DNA of 21,811 bases from a virus. The translations under genes and the position numbers were made by a program. The notes under the pieces were generated by a model. That model was not told the origin of the DNA, did not search any database, and saw nothing but the letters and a program-made list of their open reading frames with translations. Numbering within the stretch: the first letter of the stretch is position 1; the number at the start of each line of letters is the position of its first letter. Shown piece by piece: positions 1 through 7,079 of this stretch. Location of the stretch: IMG/VR virus record IMGVR_UViG_3300043466_000383, positions 1-21,811 of that record; one strand, 5' to 3'.

Positions 1-390
1 GCCAAATCCGTATAGTAGTTCCCTATATTCGGGGCTTTCAAATATAGCCCTTATCATACCTAATATACGGTGCATTTCTACCGCCCCACGATAATCACCA
101 CGCACGTTATTAGTGGCGTGTGCTGCCGTATAAACATCTATAGTAAACAAGTATATGCCGTTAACTTGATGCCTATCACGATTATCATAATCGGCACGTT
201 GTAGCGTTACATTTACTGCTGGTGCTTCGGTATGGTCAAACTGTATGATACGTTCACAATAAAATGCAGGGTTTGGAGTTGTGCCGCCTGAAAGTGTAAA
301 TTGATTAGCAAATTCGGCAAATAGTATAGCCCCGATACGGTCACGTATTAGTTCATATTTCTGCGGTGCTATTACTCCATTAAGTGCCAT
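1..390 (-). CDS. Tail-terminator/tail-completion-like protein, partial (3' end beyond the window)
   Basis: An open minus-strand frame of 130 codons starts at ATG 390 and runs without a stop to base 1, so the C-terminus is missing. The protein begins MALNGVIAPQKYELIRDRIG and contains a segment (HQVNGIYLFTIDVYTAA) that looks like the beta strands of phage tail terminator proteins, followed by a helical end. The start overlaps the stop of the upstream FII-like gene by 11 bases, typical of coupled translation. Position after the capsid and connector genes matches the lambda order FII-Z-U, so a gpU-type or Mu gp37-like tail-end protein is the best guess. The reading frame is certain; the family is an inference from context and length. 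Confidence 0.7.
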   Translation of the reverse strand, partial: MALNGVIAPQKYELIRDRIGAILFAEFANQFTLSGGTTPNPAFYCERIIQFDHTEAPAVNVTLQRADYDNRDRHQVNGIYLFTIDVYTAAHATNNVRGDYRGAVEMHRILGMIRAIFESPEYRELLYGFG

Positions 391-748
391 ACTTGCCCAA
401 TATTAACGTAATTAATCTACCTGTATCAGATGGAAACCACTGATTAACAACATACTGCACCGCCTCAACCGTTACCTTATGCCCTTTAAAATCTACCTCA
501 CCGTTTGCATTGCGTATAGTATAGTTAGCTTCATCAAATACATCTTCCGATACTGATACGTGTGCCATTCTATTATTGAACGCTACCCCTTGCCTATTTA
601 CATCAATGTGATGCCTAGAAAATAAACCGTTAACGGTGCATGTTTCGGGTGGGCTGGCAGGTGAAATGAAAGACATAGATACCCCAAAACCACTAGCGTT
701 ACTGCTAATGTTCGCAATATCACGCCTTGCCAATTCTAGTAGGCTCAT
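380..748 (-). CDS. Putative head-tail connector (lambda gpFII-like), 122 aa
   Basis: A 122-residue protein starting MSLLELARRDIANISSN. An N-terminal helix is followed by a beta-rich body with short strands around GVSMSFISP, TCTVNGLF and HVSVSEDVF, then a C-terminal part ending in LITLILGKYGT. Size, composition and position two genes after the major capsid gene fit the small beta-barrel head-tail joining proteins of the lambda FII type, which cap the portal and receive the tail. It overlaps the preceding small gene by 4 bases and the next gene by 11, so it belongs to the same transcript. The family call is by context and general look only; other head-tail adaptor families remain possible. Confidence 0.55.
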   Translation of the reverse strand: MSLLELARRDIANISSNASGFGVSMSFISPASPPETCTVNGLFSRHHIDVNRQGVAFNNRMAHVSVSEDVFDEANYTIRNANGEVDFKGHKVTVEAVQYVVNQWFPSDTGRLITLILGKYGT

Positions 749-942
749 TTGCTTTGTTTTTTCGGTTTGGTATCTTTTATTGGTTCTACTATTTCAGGGG
801 CTAATTCGCAAAGATACCCACCTTTAACCAATATAGCAGCATCGGTAGCTAACATATCTTGAGTAACTACATCGCCTGCATAATGTATTTTATTTCCACT
901 ACCTGTTATTGCGATTGGTATAACCTTGTATTGTTTTTGCAT
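745..942 (-). CDS. Small head-region protein of unknown function, 65 aa
   Basis: A 65-residue protein, MQKQYKVIPIAITGSGNKI..., with a beta-rich N-terminal half and a lysine-rich tail ending KPKKQSK. It lies directly after the major capsid gene, where lambda carries FI, but it is half the length of FI and I see no specific motif. The start at ATG 942 has an A-rich upstream stretch and no Shine-Dalgarno site, normal for Bacteroidota. It is separated from the capsid gene by a strong hairpin (958..993), so its expression may be lower than that of the capsid protein, and it overlaps the next gene by 4 bases. Its position suggests a role in packaging or head completion, but no function can be assigned from sequence. 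Confidence 0.6.
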   Translation of the reverse strand: MQKQYKVIPIAITGSGNKIHYAGDVVTQDMLATDAAILVKGGYLCELAPEIVEPIKDTKPKKQSK

Positions 943-957
943 GTTTGTGTAAATTTA

Positions 958-993
958 TAATAGCCATGCCATTTGTTAACGGCATGGCTATTA
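958..993 (-). terminator. Strong 13-bp hairpin after the major capsid gene (partial terminator or mRNA-stabilising stem)
   Basis: A perfect inverted repeat, 958-970 (TAATAGCCATGCC) pairing with 981-993, encloses a 10-base loop (ATTTGTTAAC). On the minus strand it begins 22 bases after the capsid stop codon and ends 15 bases before the next start. The bases that follow on the minus strand (ATAAATTTAC) are AT-rich but are not a clean T run, so it may act as a leaky terminator or as a 3' stabiliser of capsid mRNA. It is the only long perfect stem I found between genes in this window. Confidence 0.65.
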
Positions 994-1014
994 AAGTTAA
1001 GGTATTTATTTATC

Positions 1015-2067
1015 TTATGCTAGTACTGTAGCGGTAAACAGTTTGTCTACTTCTAGTAGTATTGGCAAACCTGCTGACTGTACACCGTACACTCTTGAAC
1101 GTCTGCGCTCATCTGTGTAACTGTAGTAAATGAATTTACCTGTACGTACTACTGGGTTATCTTCATCAATCAACTGTGGTACACCTGCATAAGCCATCAT
1201 AAAGGCTGGGTTAGGTGGTAGTATGATTATTTTCTTTGGGTCGATGTAAGGCTGTAATGTACCGCTTGCATCTTCATAATATTGGTCATAAACCCATATA
1301 CGGTAGTTGCAAGTACCTGCGCTAAACATACCCATGTAATCAGCACCTTCGGTATTCTTAACTGGGCTTACAATGTCTGTAAGTGCTATTCTACGGATAT
1401 CCGCTTCGGCTTGGAACTTAGTGTTAGCTATCATTGCCTGATATGCAGATGAACCCATCAACAAATCAAATGTACCTGTACCAACTTTACCAACCGAACG
1501 CATAAGGCTACCCCATGTGCCTAAGAAAGATGATATACTTACTGTATTGTCTGCAAAGTTATGCGCTGCATTGTAAGCAAGTATCATAGATGCTTTACGC
1601 TGAAAATCTATGTTCTCGGTAGATGTAGCAGTTACAATACCTGTTTGTAGGGCTTGCGCTCTTTGCAACTCATATCTACGCTCAATCTTATCAGCAAGCA
1701 TTTGCATTTTCTCTGTACCCTCATTAAGGATAGCAGTTACTACACCTGCATCAACTGAACCGCTACCAATTAGACGGTCATACATACGCAATGAATCAAC
1801 TGTGAAGTTTTCATCAAAGTAAGTAGGGTCGAAGTCTTTTTGTGTAGACTTTTCAAACTTGTTATGATTGCCTTCTGCATTGCGAAGTACATCGACTGCA
1901 ATCTTTTCTTTACCTCTCTGTACTTCGATACTTACGTAACGTGTAGCAGTTGGGGTAGTGTCGGGAAACCATGTAGCAAGGAACGTAGTAGGGCGTAGAC
2001 GCTCTTTCCACAATGCTAAAAACTTGGTTGTTATTGTTGACCGTATTAATGAACTGGGTATTGCCAT
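1015..2067 (-). CDS. Major capsid protein, lambda gpE family, 350 aa
   Basis: A 350-residue protein starting MAIPSSLIRSTITTKFLALW. Its length and layout match the lambda gpE (HK97-fold) family: an N-terminal arm, an early segment TFLATWFPD, a region GSVDAGVVTAILNEGTEKM with a long helix down to the stretch RYELQRAQALQTG, and a C-terminal domain containing KIIILPPNPAFMMAYAGVPQ and a C-terminal strand SAGLPILLEVDKLF. It follows the gpD-like decoration gene by 24 bases, the same order as lambda D-E. It would form the icosahedral shell. The hairpin just downstream may set it apart from the minor head genes in dosage. The family call is firm from both order and sequence character. Confidence 0.88.
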   Translation of the reverse strand: MAIPSSLIRSTITTKFLALWKERLRPTTFLATWFPDTTPTATRYVSIEVQRGKEKIAVDVLRNAEGNHNKFEKSTQKDFDPTYFDENFTVDSLRMYDRLIGSGSVDAGVVTAILNEGTEKMQMLADKIERRYELQRAQALQTGIVTATSTENIDFQRKASMILAYNAAHNFADNTVSISSFLGTWGSLMRSVGKVGTGTFDLLMGSSAYQAMIANTKFQAEADIRRIALTDIVSPVKNTEGADYMGMFSAGTCNYRIWVYDQYYEDASGTLQPYIDPKKIIILPPNPAFMMAYAGVPQLIDEDNPVVRTGKFIYYSYTDERRRSRVYGVQSAGLPILLEVDKLFTATVLA

Positions 2068-2091
2068 TTTATAAGTTATTTACGTTGTTAA

Positions 2092-2556
2092 TTAAGATTG
2101 TGGATTGTCGATTGCTGTTAATTCAGTAGAAGTGATTATCTGAAACCCTGAACGCTGCATTACATCTTTGATTGTACCTGCTGGCACTGTAGCTACGCCT
2201 GCTGGGCTAGAACCATCTGTACCGATATAGTTTACAACTGTTGCAAGTGTTTCGCCTGACGCAAAACCTAACAACTCGCTTGCCACTCTACCAGCTATGC
2301 AATAGGTAATAGTTGCACTTGCACCGTTAGCTACTACAAAGGTATCAGCAGATACGCCTAGTGGTATTTGTGAACCGTTAGTGTTGTCTTTATCCTGTAG
2401 TGCTATAAGGTTACTAGAACCAACACGACCGAGCAAACGACCTGCTGCTATTGTAACTTCGCTACCACTTGAATTTGTATATGTAGCGGTATCGTACCAG
2501 TTGCGACCTAGAAATAATTTCGAGGTATCAAAATTTGCTATTTGCGGATTTGCCAT
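2092..2556 (-). CDS. Head decoration protein, lambda gpD-like, 154 aa
   Basis: A 154-residue protein (MANPQIANFDTSKLFLGRNW...) with the typical layout of gpD-type head-stabilising proteins: a short N-terminal arm, then small beta segments such as EVTIAAGRLLGRV, a PLGVSADTF-like turn, and a C-terminal GTIKDVMQRSGFQIITSTEL. Such trimers sit on the outside of the expanded capsid and brace it after packaging. It lies between protease and capsid genes exactly as in lambda C-D-E, with only 9 bases to the protease stop region on one side and 24 bases to the capsid gene on the other. As an outer-surface protein it is one candidate target for the glycosyltransferases encoded just upstream. Confidence 0.8.
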   Translation of the reverse strand: MANPQIANFDTSKLFLGRNWYDTATYTNSSGSEVTIAAGRLLGRVGSSNLIALQDKDNTNGSQIPLGVSADTFVVANGASATITYCIAGRVASELLGFASGETLATVVNYIGTDGSSPAGVATVPAGTIKDVMQRSGFQIITSTELTAIDNPQS

Positions 2557-2565
2557 GATATTAAA

Positions 2566-2892
2566 TTATTTTAAGTTTACGTTTTCAATTGCCTCTTTCC
2601 AAAAATCTTCCTCTTGTTTAGCCTCTGTAGTTGCTGGGGCTTCAACCTTTGCAGGTGTTACGCTTGCAGGGCTACCATTTTCAGCATTAAGCATAAACTG
2701 TGCTTGTGCTGCTTTCAGGCTAAACTCTGCCATTTGCGTAGCAGATAGTGCGCTACCTTCTGTGATACCTTTTTTGCAAGCCTCCAAATCAAGGTGCGCA
2801 AATACCATAAATGAATTAACTCTATCACGCTCGCTGGCAAGAATAGCATTTACCAATTCTGGGTGCTGTGCCTTTAATTCTGTTACTGTCAT
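2566..2892 (-). CDS. Probable nested scaffold protein from an internal start within the protease gene, 108 aa
   Basis: Within the protease frame, Met217 (ATG 2892) begins MTVTELKAQHPELVNAILAS, a helical, charged segment that looks like a scaffold domain. The roughly 30 bases before this ATG are almost all A with some T and C and contain no G, which is the kind of unstructured A-rich leader that Bacteroidota use for translation start in place of a Shine-Dalgarno site. In lambda the scaffold Nu3 is likewise made from an internal in-frame start in the protease gene C. The start context is seen directly; separate production of this 108-residue protein is inferred. Confidence 0.45.
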   Translation of the reverse strand: MTVTELKAQHPELVNAILASERDRVNSFMVFAHLDLEACKKGITEGSALSATQMAEFSLKAAQAQFMLNAENGSPASVTPAKVEAPATTEAKQEEDFWKEAIENVNLK

Positions 2893-3540
2893 TTTATTGT
2901 TTTTTATTGTTATTGTTGTATTAGCCTCTTTTATTTCAGGTATTGCGAACGGCATTACTTCATATCCCGATTGTGCTGCCATTGCATAATGTCCTTTTAG
3001 TTCCGCTTGCATTGTAGGGGTAATATTTACCACCTTATTTATTAGCCCTATTTCTTTAGCTTGTTTCGCTGTAAGCAATACATCTATTCGGGTATCAGTA
3101 GAAAACACATCATCCATTGATTTGCCTGTAATAGATTGAAACAAAGTAGTATTAACCTTTGCTTCTAATGCCTCACGAAGTTTACCGTTAACCCTGTTTA
3201 ATGATGCCCACATTTCAGCAGTCATTATGTTAGGGTCTTTCTCTACCCAAGATGGATAAGCAGCCCTATGCACTAATATTTCCGATACATCTAACGCTTC
3301 GTTATCTTGGGTATAAGCTAACATAAATGCACCCATACTATGTGCCTTACCGTCAACCTTTATTTTAGTTGCTTTGGTACGCTCTGAAAGTTTGGCAATC
3401 ATACCAAATGTACTTTCAGGACTGCCACCGCCTGTATTCATACGTATAACTACATCTTCATCTTTATACGCCTCTAGCTGCGCTATAAAGTTAGCAGCCG
3501 ATGCGTCATAGAGGTAATTATATAGTATTATTTCTTTCAT
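2566..3540 (-). CDS. Prohead protease, ClpP/S14-like, with C-terminal scaffold-like region, 324 aa
   Basis: The chosen start is ATG 3540 (MKEIILYNYLYD...), because an upstream ATG at 3573 would add a phenylalanine-rich leader not seen in the family. Residues about 25-175 form a ClpP-type fold: NTGGGSPESTFGMIAKLSE, the serine nucleophile Ser68 in KAHSMGAFML, the histidine His91 in ILVHRAAY, and a probable acid Asp153 in TRIDVLLTAKQAKEIGLIN. Residues about 217-324 are helical, charged and alanine-rich, like scaffold domains fused to lambda-type proteases. The enzyme would mature the procapsid by cutting scaffold and itself. It follows the glycosyltransferase block and is separated from it by the oppositely oriented regulator gene. 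A weak minus-strand promoter-like pair (TTTG, 21 bp, TATTTTAC) precedes it. Confidence 0.85.
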   Translation of the reverse strand: MKEIILYNYLYDASAANFIAQLEAYKDEDVVIRMNTGGGSPESTFGMIAKLSERTKATKIKVDGKAHSMGAFMLAYTQDNEALDVSEILVHRAAYPSWVEKDPNIMTAEMWASLNRVNGKLREALEAKVNTTLFQSITGKSMDDVFSTDTRIDVLLTAKQAKEIGLINKVVNITPTMQAELKGHYAMAAQSGYEVMPFAIPEIKEANTTITIKNNKMTVTELKAQHPELVNAILASERDRVNSFMVFAHLDLEACKKGITEGSALSATQMAEFSLKAAQAQFMLNAENGSPASVTPAKVEAPATTEAKQEEDFWKEAIENVNLK

Positions 3541-3581
3541 TCGCTTGTAAAATAACGCTACGAAAAAAAACATTGCAAAGG

Positions 3582-3614
3582 TTTGCCGATATTGTCGGTA
3601 AATTATTAATTTTG
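3582..3614 (+). promoter_or_regulatory. Bacteroidota-type promoter of the small regulator gene
   Basis: The -33 element TTTG (3582-3585) and the -7 element TAATTTTG (3607-3614, matching TAnnTTTG) are 21 bases apart. The ATG of the regulator lies only 3 bases after the -7 element, so the message probably starts at or next to the ATG and is leaderless. The operator-like palindrome 3584-3600 fills the spacer and overlaps the -33 element. Confidence 0.65.
3584..3600. promoter_or_regulatory. Operator-like imperfect palindrome, copy A
   Basis: TGCCGATATTGTCGGTA is an imperfect palindrome with half-sites TGCCGA and TCGGTA. It sits between the -33 and -7 elements of the regulator promoter, where a bound repressor would block RNA polymerase. 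A second copy lies at 18964-18980; with four further bases (AATT) on the right side the two stretches agree at 19 of 21 positions. The most likely binder is the regulator encoded at 3618, which is an inference. Confidence 0.6.
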
Positions 3615-3617
3615 CGT

Positions 3618-3791
3618 ATGGATAAGAAAGATGTAAGAGTAAACAACATAGGCACTAAGCAGCATAATGAGGTTAAGAATATAGCATCTCATGTAGGCTG
3701 TAGTATGGGTGAATTGATAAAAAAGAATTTGCATGTTATAATCCAGCAGTACCCAAAGGACTATCGGGAATATCCTTGCGACAAAGACTAA
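3618..3791 (+). CDS. Small ribbon-helix-helix-like DNA-binding regulator, 57 aa
   Basis: A 57-residue protein encoded against the surrounding genes. The start at ATG 3618 was chosen because it directly follows a good promoter; longer in-frame versions would begin upstream of the transcription start. The pattern is a short strand (DVRVNNIG), helix A (TKQHNEVKNIASHVG), a turn (CSMG) and helix B (ELIKKNLHVIIQQYP), the usual Arc/MetJ-like ribbon-helix-helix plan, followed by a short charged tail. Such proteins bind palindromes as dimers or higher. Its promoter contains the palindrome described at 3584, suggesting autoregulation, and a twin site precedes the tail operon. Its 3' end overlaps the end of a convergent glycosyltransferase gene by 56 bases. 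The fold is inferred by eye. Confidence 0.65.
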   Translation: MDKKDVRVNNIGTKQHNEVKNIASHVGCSMGELIKKNLHVIIQQYPKDYREYPCDKD

Positions 3792-4314
3792 CCCATGCGC
3801 TGTTAGTTGTATTTTTTGGGCTTGTATTTCCGCTATGTATAGTGGCTAAAAATCCGTTAATATATGGATTAATATGTGTAGTAGCTTTTTTGCAAAACAT
3901 ATAATCCTCTCCTATGTGCATGTCAGCAAATTTATTGCGCTCCCAAAATTCTTTTCGGTATGCCATTGTAGCACCCCATACTATTTTGCTACTATTTGAC
4001 CCTATATATTTATACCCACCTGTAGCATAAAATTGTGATAGACCTACTATGTCGGCTGTGGGATTGTCTTGCAACTCTTGTACACATTTACTTACCCAAT
4101 CTGTAGCATACACATCATCACTATCCATGTGAACAATAATATCCCCAATAGCTTTAGATACTAATTTATTTCGCTTAGTTCCTATTATACTATCTGAGTA
4201 GTCAAATAGATGTTCTACTATGTATGGGTAATCTTGCAACTTTCCAATAGTAGAAATACGCTCATTAAATACTTGCCTGTCTTGCGTAGTAGGGGTTACT
4301 ATTGATACTGTCAT
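3736..4314 (-). CDS. Family-2 glycosyltransferase, third of three, 192 aa
   Basis: A 192-residue single-domain GT-A glycosyltransferase. Visible motifs are the N-terminal strand VSIVTPT, IIGTKRNKLVSKAIGD before the nucleotide-sugar site, the acidic metal-binding motif MDSDD in IIVHMDSDDVYATDW, an acceptor-side segment GATMAYRKEFWERN, and the catalytic-base region HIGEDYMFCKK. There are no membrane segments, so it should act in the cytoplasm. It resembles its upstream neighbour (IGDKRNRLLNAANGE against IGTKRNKLVSKAIGD), suggesting an old duplication. The start overlaps the previous glycosyltransferase stop by 4 bases (ATGA). Being between portal and protease genes, it would be made with head proteins; the sugar and the acceptor cannot be read from sequence. 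Confidence 0.85.
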   Translation of the reverse strand: MTVSIVTPTTQDRQVFNERISTIGKLQDYPYIVEHLFDYSDSIIGTKRNKLVSKAIGDIIVHMDSDDVYATDWVSKCVQELQDNPTADIVGLSQFYATGGYKYIGSNSSKIVWGATMAYRKEFWERNKFADMHIGEDYMFCKKATTHINPYINGFLATIHSGNTSPKNTTNSAWVSLCRKDIPDSPLGTAGL

Positions 4315-4856
4315 TTATTAGTAAGGTAAACGTAATAGTAAAGTGTATCGGTTATTTCTACTTCTGTTTTTAACATTCCGCTTTTGCAAATCTGCATAGC
4401 CCAATCAGTATCTTCACCAAAGTTTTTAGTAGGGAAAGTAAACTGTTTAGCTATTACTGACCTTATTACATTTAGGTGGTTTGGCGGTCTATAATATACG
4501 TTATCTTTTTCAAAATAACTATTGTATTTTATGGAATGTATAAACCGTTTAGGGTTATGTCCGTTTGTAGTAATTACACCGTTTAGACTGCAACAATCTG
4601 GGCTACTTTCTAACGCCTGAGTAATGCAGTAAATATAATCTTCGCTTATTGTATCGTCATCATCAATAAATACAAGATACTCACCATTTGCAGCATTTAG
4701 CAATCTATTGCGCTTATCCCCTATAGTTGCATTTTTAATATCACATACTATTATTTCAATCTCATTATCACCTATCTGCTTACGCAAATCAGATAATAAA
4801 GATTGTAACATTTCGTGCCGTTTTTCTATTGTAGGTATTAGTATGCTTAGTAACAT
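4311..4856 (-). CDS. Family-2 glycosyltransferase, second of three, 181 aa
   Basis: A compact GT-A glycosyltransferase of 181 residues. It has a textbook N-terminus (LLSILIPTIEKRHEML), the segment IGDKRNRLLNAANGEYLVF, a strong acidic metal site IDDDDTISEDYI, and the catalytic-base region FGEDTDWAMQI. No membrane anchor is seen. The gene starts within one base of the stop of the first glycosyltransferase and overlaps the next by 4 bases, so the three are translationally coupled. The acceptor could be a virion protein, phage DNA or a host surface molecule; co-expression with head genes favours a virion protein, but this is inference. Confidence 0.88.
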   Translation of the reverse strand: MLLSILIPTIEKRHEMLQSLLSDLRKQIGDNEIEIIVCDIKNATIGDKRNRLLNAANGEYLVFIDDDDTISEDYIYCITQALESSPDCCSLNGVITTNGHNPKRFIHSIKYNSYFEKDNVYYRPPNHLNVIRSVIAKQFTFPTKNFGEDTDWAMQICKSGMLKTEVEITDTLYYYVYLTNK

Positions 4857-5497
4857 TATATTCCAAAGTTTATAGCTTTCCTATTCTTAAATGTAACCCT
4901 ATCAACCATCATGTAACTATCATTCTGCGCATTTACCTCATCTTTTTTATTCACTCCTGTACTGTAGTGGTTATGTGGAAATAATAAAGGTAGTTCAATC
5001 GTACACTTTAGCAACTTAGCTACATTTGCTAACTCTTCATCACCGTACATATGGTAGTATTCGGGGTGGTAAATATGACCGCCTACTTTGTCATAAAAAG
5101 CCCTATCCATAATGGGTAATGTCATTATAAATGGTTGCAAACCATCATTAATTTTTACCGCAAAACATTTGTTTCCTGTAGTGCCAAAAAGTAAATCCTT
5201 ATCCCATCCTTTAGGGCAACTAAAATCATCAGATACCGCTACTAATATATTTCCACTTGCTTCATGTGCTGCCGCATTTACTTGCTTTACCAATCCGTTT
5301 TCAGGGTGAATAATGCGTATAGCCTTAGTACTTCTGAATGTTTCCATATACTCACTAAGGTATGGGTCATTCTGTGCAAGGCACAATATATACTCTATGT
5401 TTTCGGCATATACCGCTTTTGACATCCATTCCAAATAGCATTGTAATGCTAACTGTGGGCGTTTATAACTTGGGTGTAAAATGCTAATTTGTTGCAT
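4856..5497 (-). CDS. Family-2-like glycosyltransferase, first of three, 213 aa
   Basis: A 213-residue protein starting MQQISILHPSYKRPQLALQC, a GT-A-like nucleotide-binding start. Further motifs are LVKQVNAAAHEASGNILVAV, an acidic site VSDDFSCPKGWD in the place of the DXD metal motif, and MYGDEELANVAKLL as the likely catalytic-base helix. It is more divergent than the two glycosyltransferases that follow and could have a different donor or acceptor. It overlaps the end of the portal gene by 14 bases and the next gene by one base, which ties the glycosyltransferase block to the head operon. It is predicted to be cytoplasmic, since no signal or membrane segment is visible. Confidence 0.78.
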   Translation of the reverse strand: MQQISILHPSYKRPQLALQCYLEWMSKAVYAENIEYILCLAQNDPYLSEYMETFRSTKAIRIIHPENGLVKQVNAAAHEASGNILVAVSDDFSCPKGWDKDLLFGTTGNKCFAVKINDGLQPFIMTLPIMDRAFYDKVGGHIYHPEYYHMYGDEELANVAKLLKCTIELPLLFPHNHYSTGVNKKDEVNAQNDSYMMVDRVTFKNRKAINFGI

Positions 5498-7079
5498 TGT
5501 TATTTGTGTTTATTGGTACTACTATCGGTTCTATGTATTTCAATCCTAAGTTTTCCGCTTGCTCTATTTCCTTTGCGGCTTGCTCCATGTTATCCTCACT
5601 ATCGCCACCGTTAACGTTAATAGTAGCATTTTCAAGTGTGGTAAGGGGCTTATCCTCAAACATCTTGCCTAGCTTCAATCTCTCGGCTGTTACCTCTTTA
5701 ACTGGGTCTATATGCGGTACGTTTGCACCTCTCCATGCGCTTGCCTTAAACGCTTCTAAAGTTAAATAATCCTTTGACATTAAAGCCCTTAAATATCCTT
5801 GTGCCTGTACTTTATTTTTTGCTACCTCAATATCTAACCATACAGAATATATAGGTAAATAAAAGCCGTTTGCAAAGTTTTTGCGCTCAACATCTAACGT
5901 ATGTTCCCAATCTTTTAACGCTGCCCTACTTGCGCTGAAATTACTATCGTACATCATACGTGCTACATTCGGTGGTATTCCTACCGCACTAAATATATCG
6001 TTTGATATAGTCATAAAGAAATCCTTAAAGTGTAACTCTTGTTTACTCTCTAATGATTCAATAGCCGTATCTCTCGGCATGTTAAATGTCTGTTTGTTAG
6101 TAGTGGCGTATATGTTCTCAGCTAACATAGTACCGAACTTATCAACTGGTACATCATCTTGGTCGTTATAGTTACTTATCTTGGTCGCATTTTTAGCAAA
6201 TATATCTTCTTCATCTGATTGTGTACCATGCTTGATATAGTAAGCTATTTTAGCCCTTTCTTCTGCACTGCTAACTGTAGCCTCTTTGTATCGGTCTAGT
6301 GTTTTTGCACTTTCGATTACTGTAGCTAACATAGCAAGTCCCCTATAGTCATCAAGCCTAAACTGATTGCCACTATAAAGCCATGCCATCTTTTGCCCTG
6401 TCTTGCTATTATACGCCTCTATTCTTTCCCAATTAAACGGCTCAAACTTTACATGGTATGCTATTGGCTTGCCTTCGCTGTTTATCTCTACACCATCACG
6501 TACTATATTGCCATTGTAAATAAAATCTGCACCTGTGATAGCTACACCTGTAGACATCGGATTGCTTACGTGCGCACCGTCTATTAGCTGTACCCTTAGC
6601 GAACCATTTATGATACGCAATATTACCAACACATCGCCCCCAACCTTACCATTTACTAACGCATCATTAGCCAACTCATGTAAATTACGTTTGTTGCTAT
6701 AATCAGCAGTGCAACTATTAGCAAATACTTGCCACCTACTTTCAACTACATTATTAAATGTCTCGCTATTTAGCTTTATCCCTTCGGTAGCAAGATATGA
6801 TGTTTCAGGTATAGAACGCAAATCAAGCCCTTTACCTATTACCCACCTTGCAAGACGGTTAATAGCCATTGAACATATTTCACTCTCCAAATACAACTGC
6901 CATGACCTAGCCCTTAATACTTGCGTATCTAAAAAATAATCCTTTACTGGTCCGACTGCACCTGCATTTTTCTCGCCATCAAATATATCGTATTGGTAAA
7001 AACGCCTTACGGGGCGTGTGCTTACTGCCTGTTTTTCAGGCTTTGCTTTACCAATCTCAAATCCAAATATCTTTAACAT
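5484..7079 (-). CDS. Portal protein, lambda gpB family, 531 aa
   Basis: A 531-residue protein (MLKIFGFEIGKAKPEKQ...) with the layout of lambda-type portals. An early segment RSWQLYLESEICSMAINRLARW is followed by the typical WQVFANSCTADYSNKRNLHELANDAL, then GKVGGDVLVILRI and LRVQLIDGAHV, and later a helical crown region. The C-terminus ends in a low-complexity tail with NTNNNATN. Twelve copies would form the ring at the packaging vertex, docking the terminase and later the connector and tail. It follows the gpW-like gene with a 7-base overlap, as W precedes B in lambda. In lambda the next gene is the protease C; here three glycosyltransferase genes and the regulator intervene. Confidence 0.88.
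   Translation of the reverse strand: MLKIFGFEIGKAKPEKQAVSTRPVRRFYQYDIFDGEKNAGAVGPVKDYFLDTQVLRARSWQLYLESEICSMAINRLARWVIGKGLDLRSIPETSYLATEGIKLNSETFNNVVESRWQVFANSCTADYSNKRNLHELANDALVNGKVGGDVLVILRIINGSLRVQLIDGAHVSNPMSTGVAITGADFIYNGNIVRDGVEINSEGKPIAYHVKFEPFNWERIEAYNSKTGQKMAWLYSGNQFRLDDYRGLAMLATVIESAKTLDRYKEATVSSAEERAKIAYYIKHGTQSDEEDIFAKNATKISNYNDQDDVPVDKFGTMLAENIYATTNKQTFNMPRDTAIESLESKQELHFKDFFMTISNDIFSAVGIPPNVARMMYDSNFSASRAALKDWEHTLDVERKNFANGFYLPIYSVWLDIEVAKNKVQAQGYLRALMSKDYLTLEAFKASAWRGANVPHIDPVKEVTAERLKLGKMFEDKPLTTLENATINVNGGDSEDNMEQAAKEIEQAENLGLKYIEPIVVPINTNNNATN

Noticed and set aside
2381-2989. Plus-strand open frame of 202 codons opposite the protease and decoration genes
   Set aside because: It lies wholly antisense to two well-supported head genes, is low-complexity (Ser, Ala, Cys rich), has no promoter and resembles no family; it is a shadow frame.
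3541-3573. Upstream ATG at 3573 as the protease start
   Set aside because: It adds a leader of mostly phenylalanine coded by an A/T run, unlike the family, and ATG 3540 starts exactly where the ClpP-like fold begins.
3501-3617. Longer N-terminus for the plus-strand regulator, reaching back to 3501
   Set aside because: It would run through the promoter and operator and overlap the protease start; ATG 3618 directly after the -7 box is far better placed.
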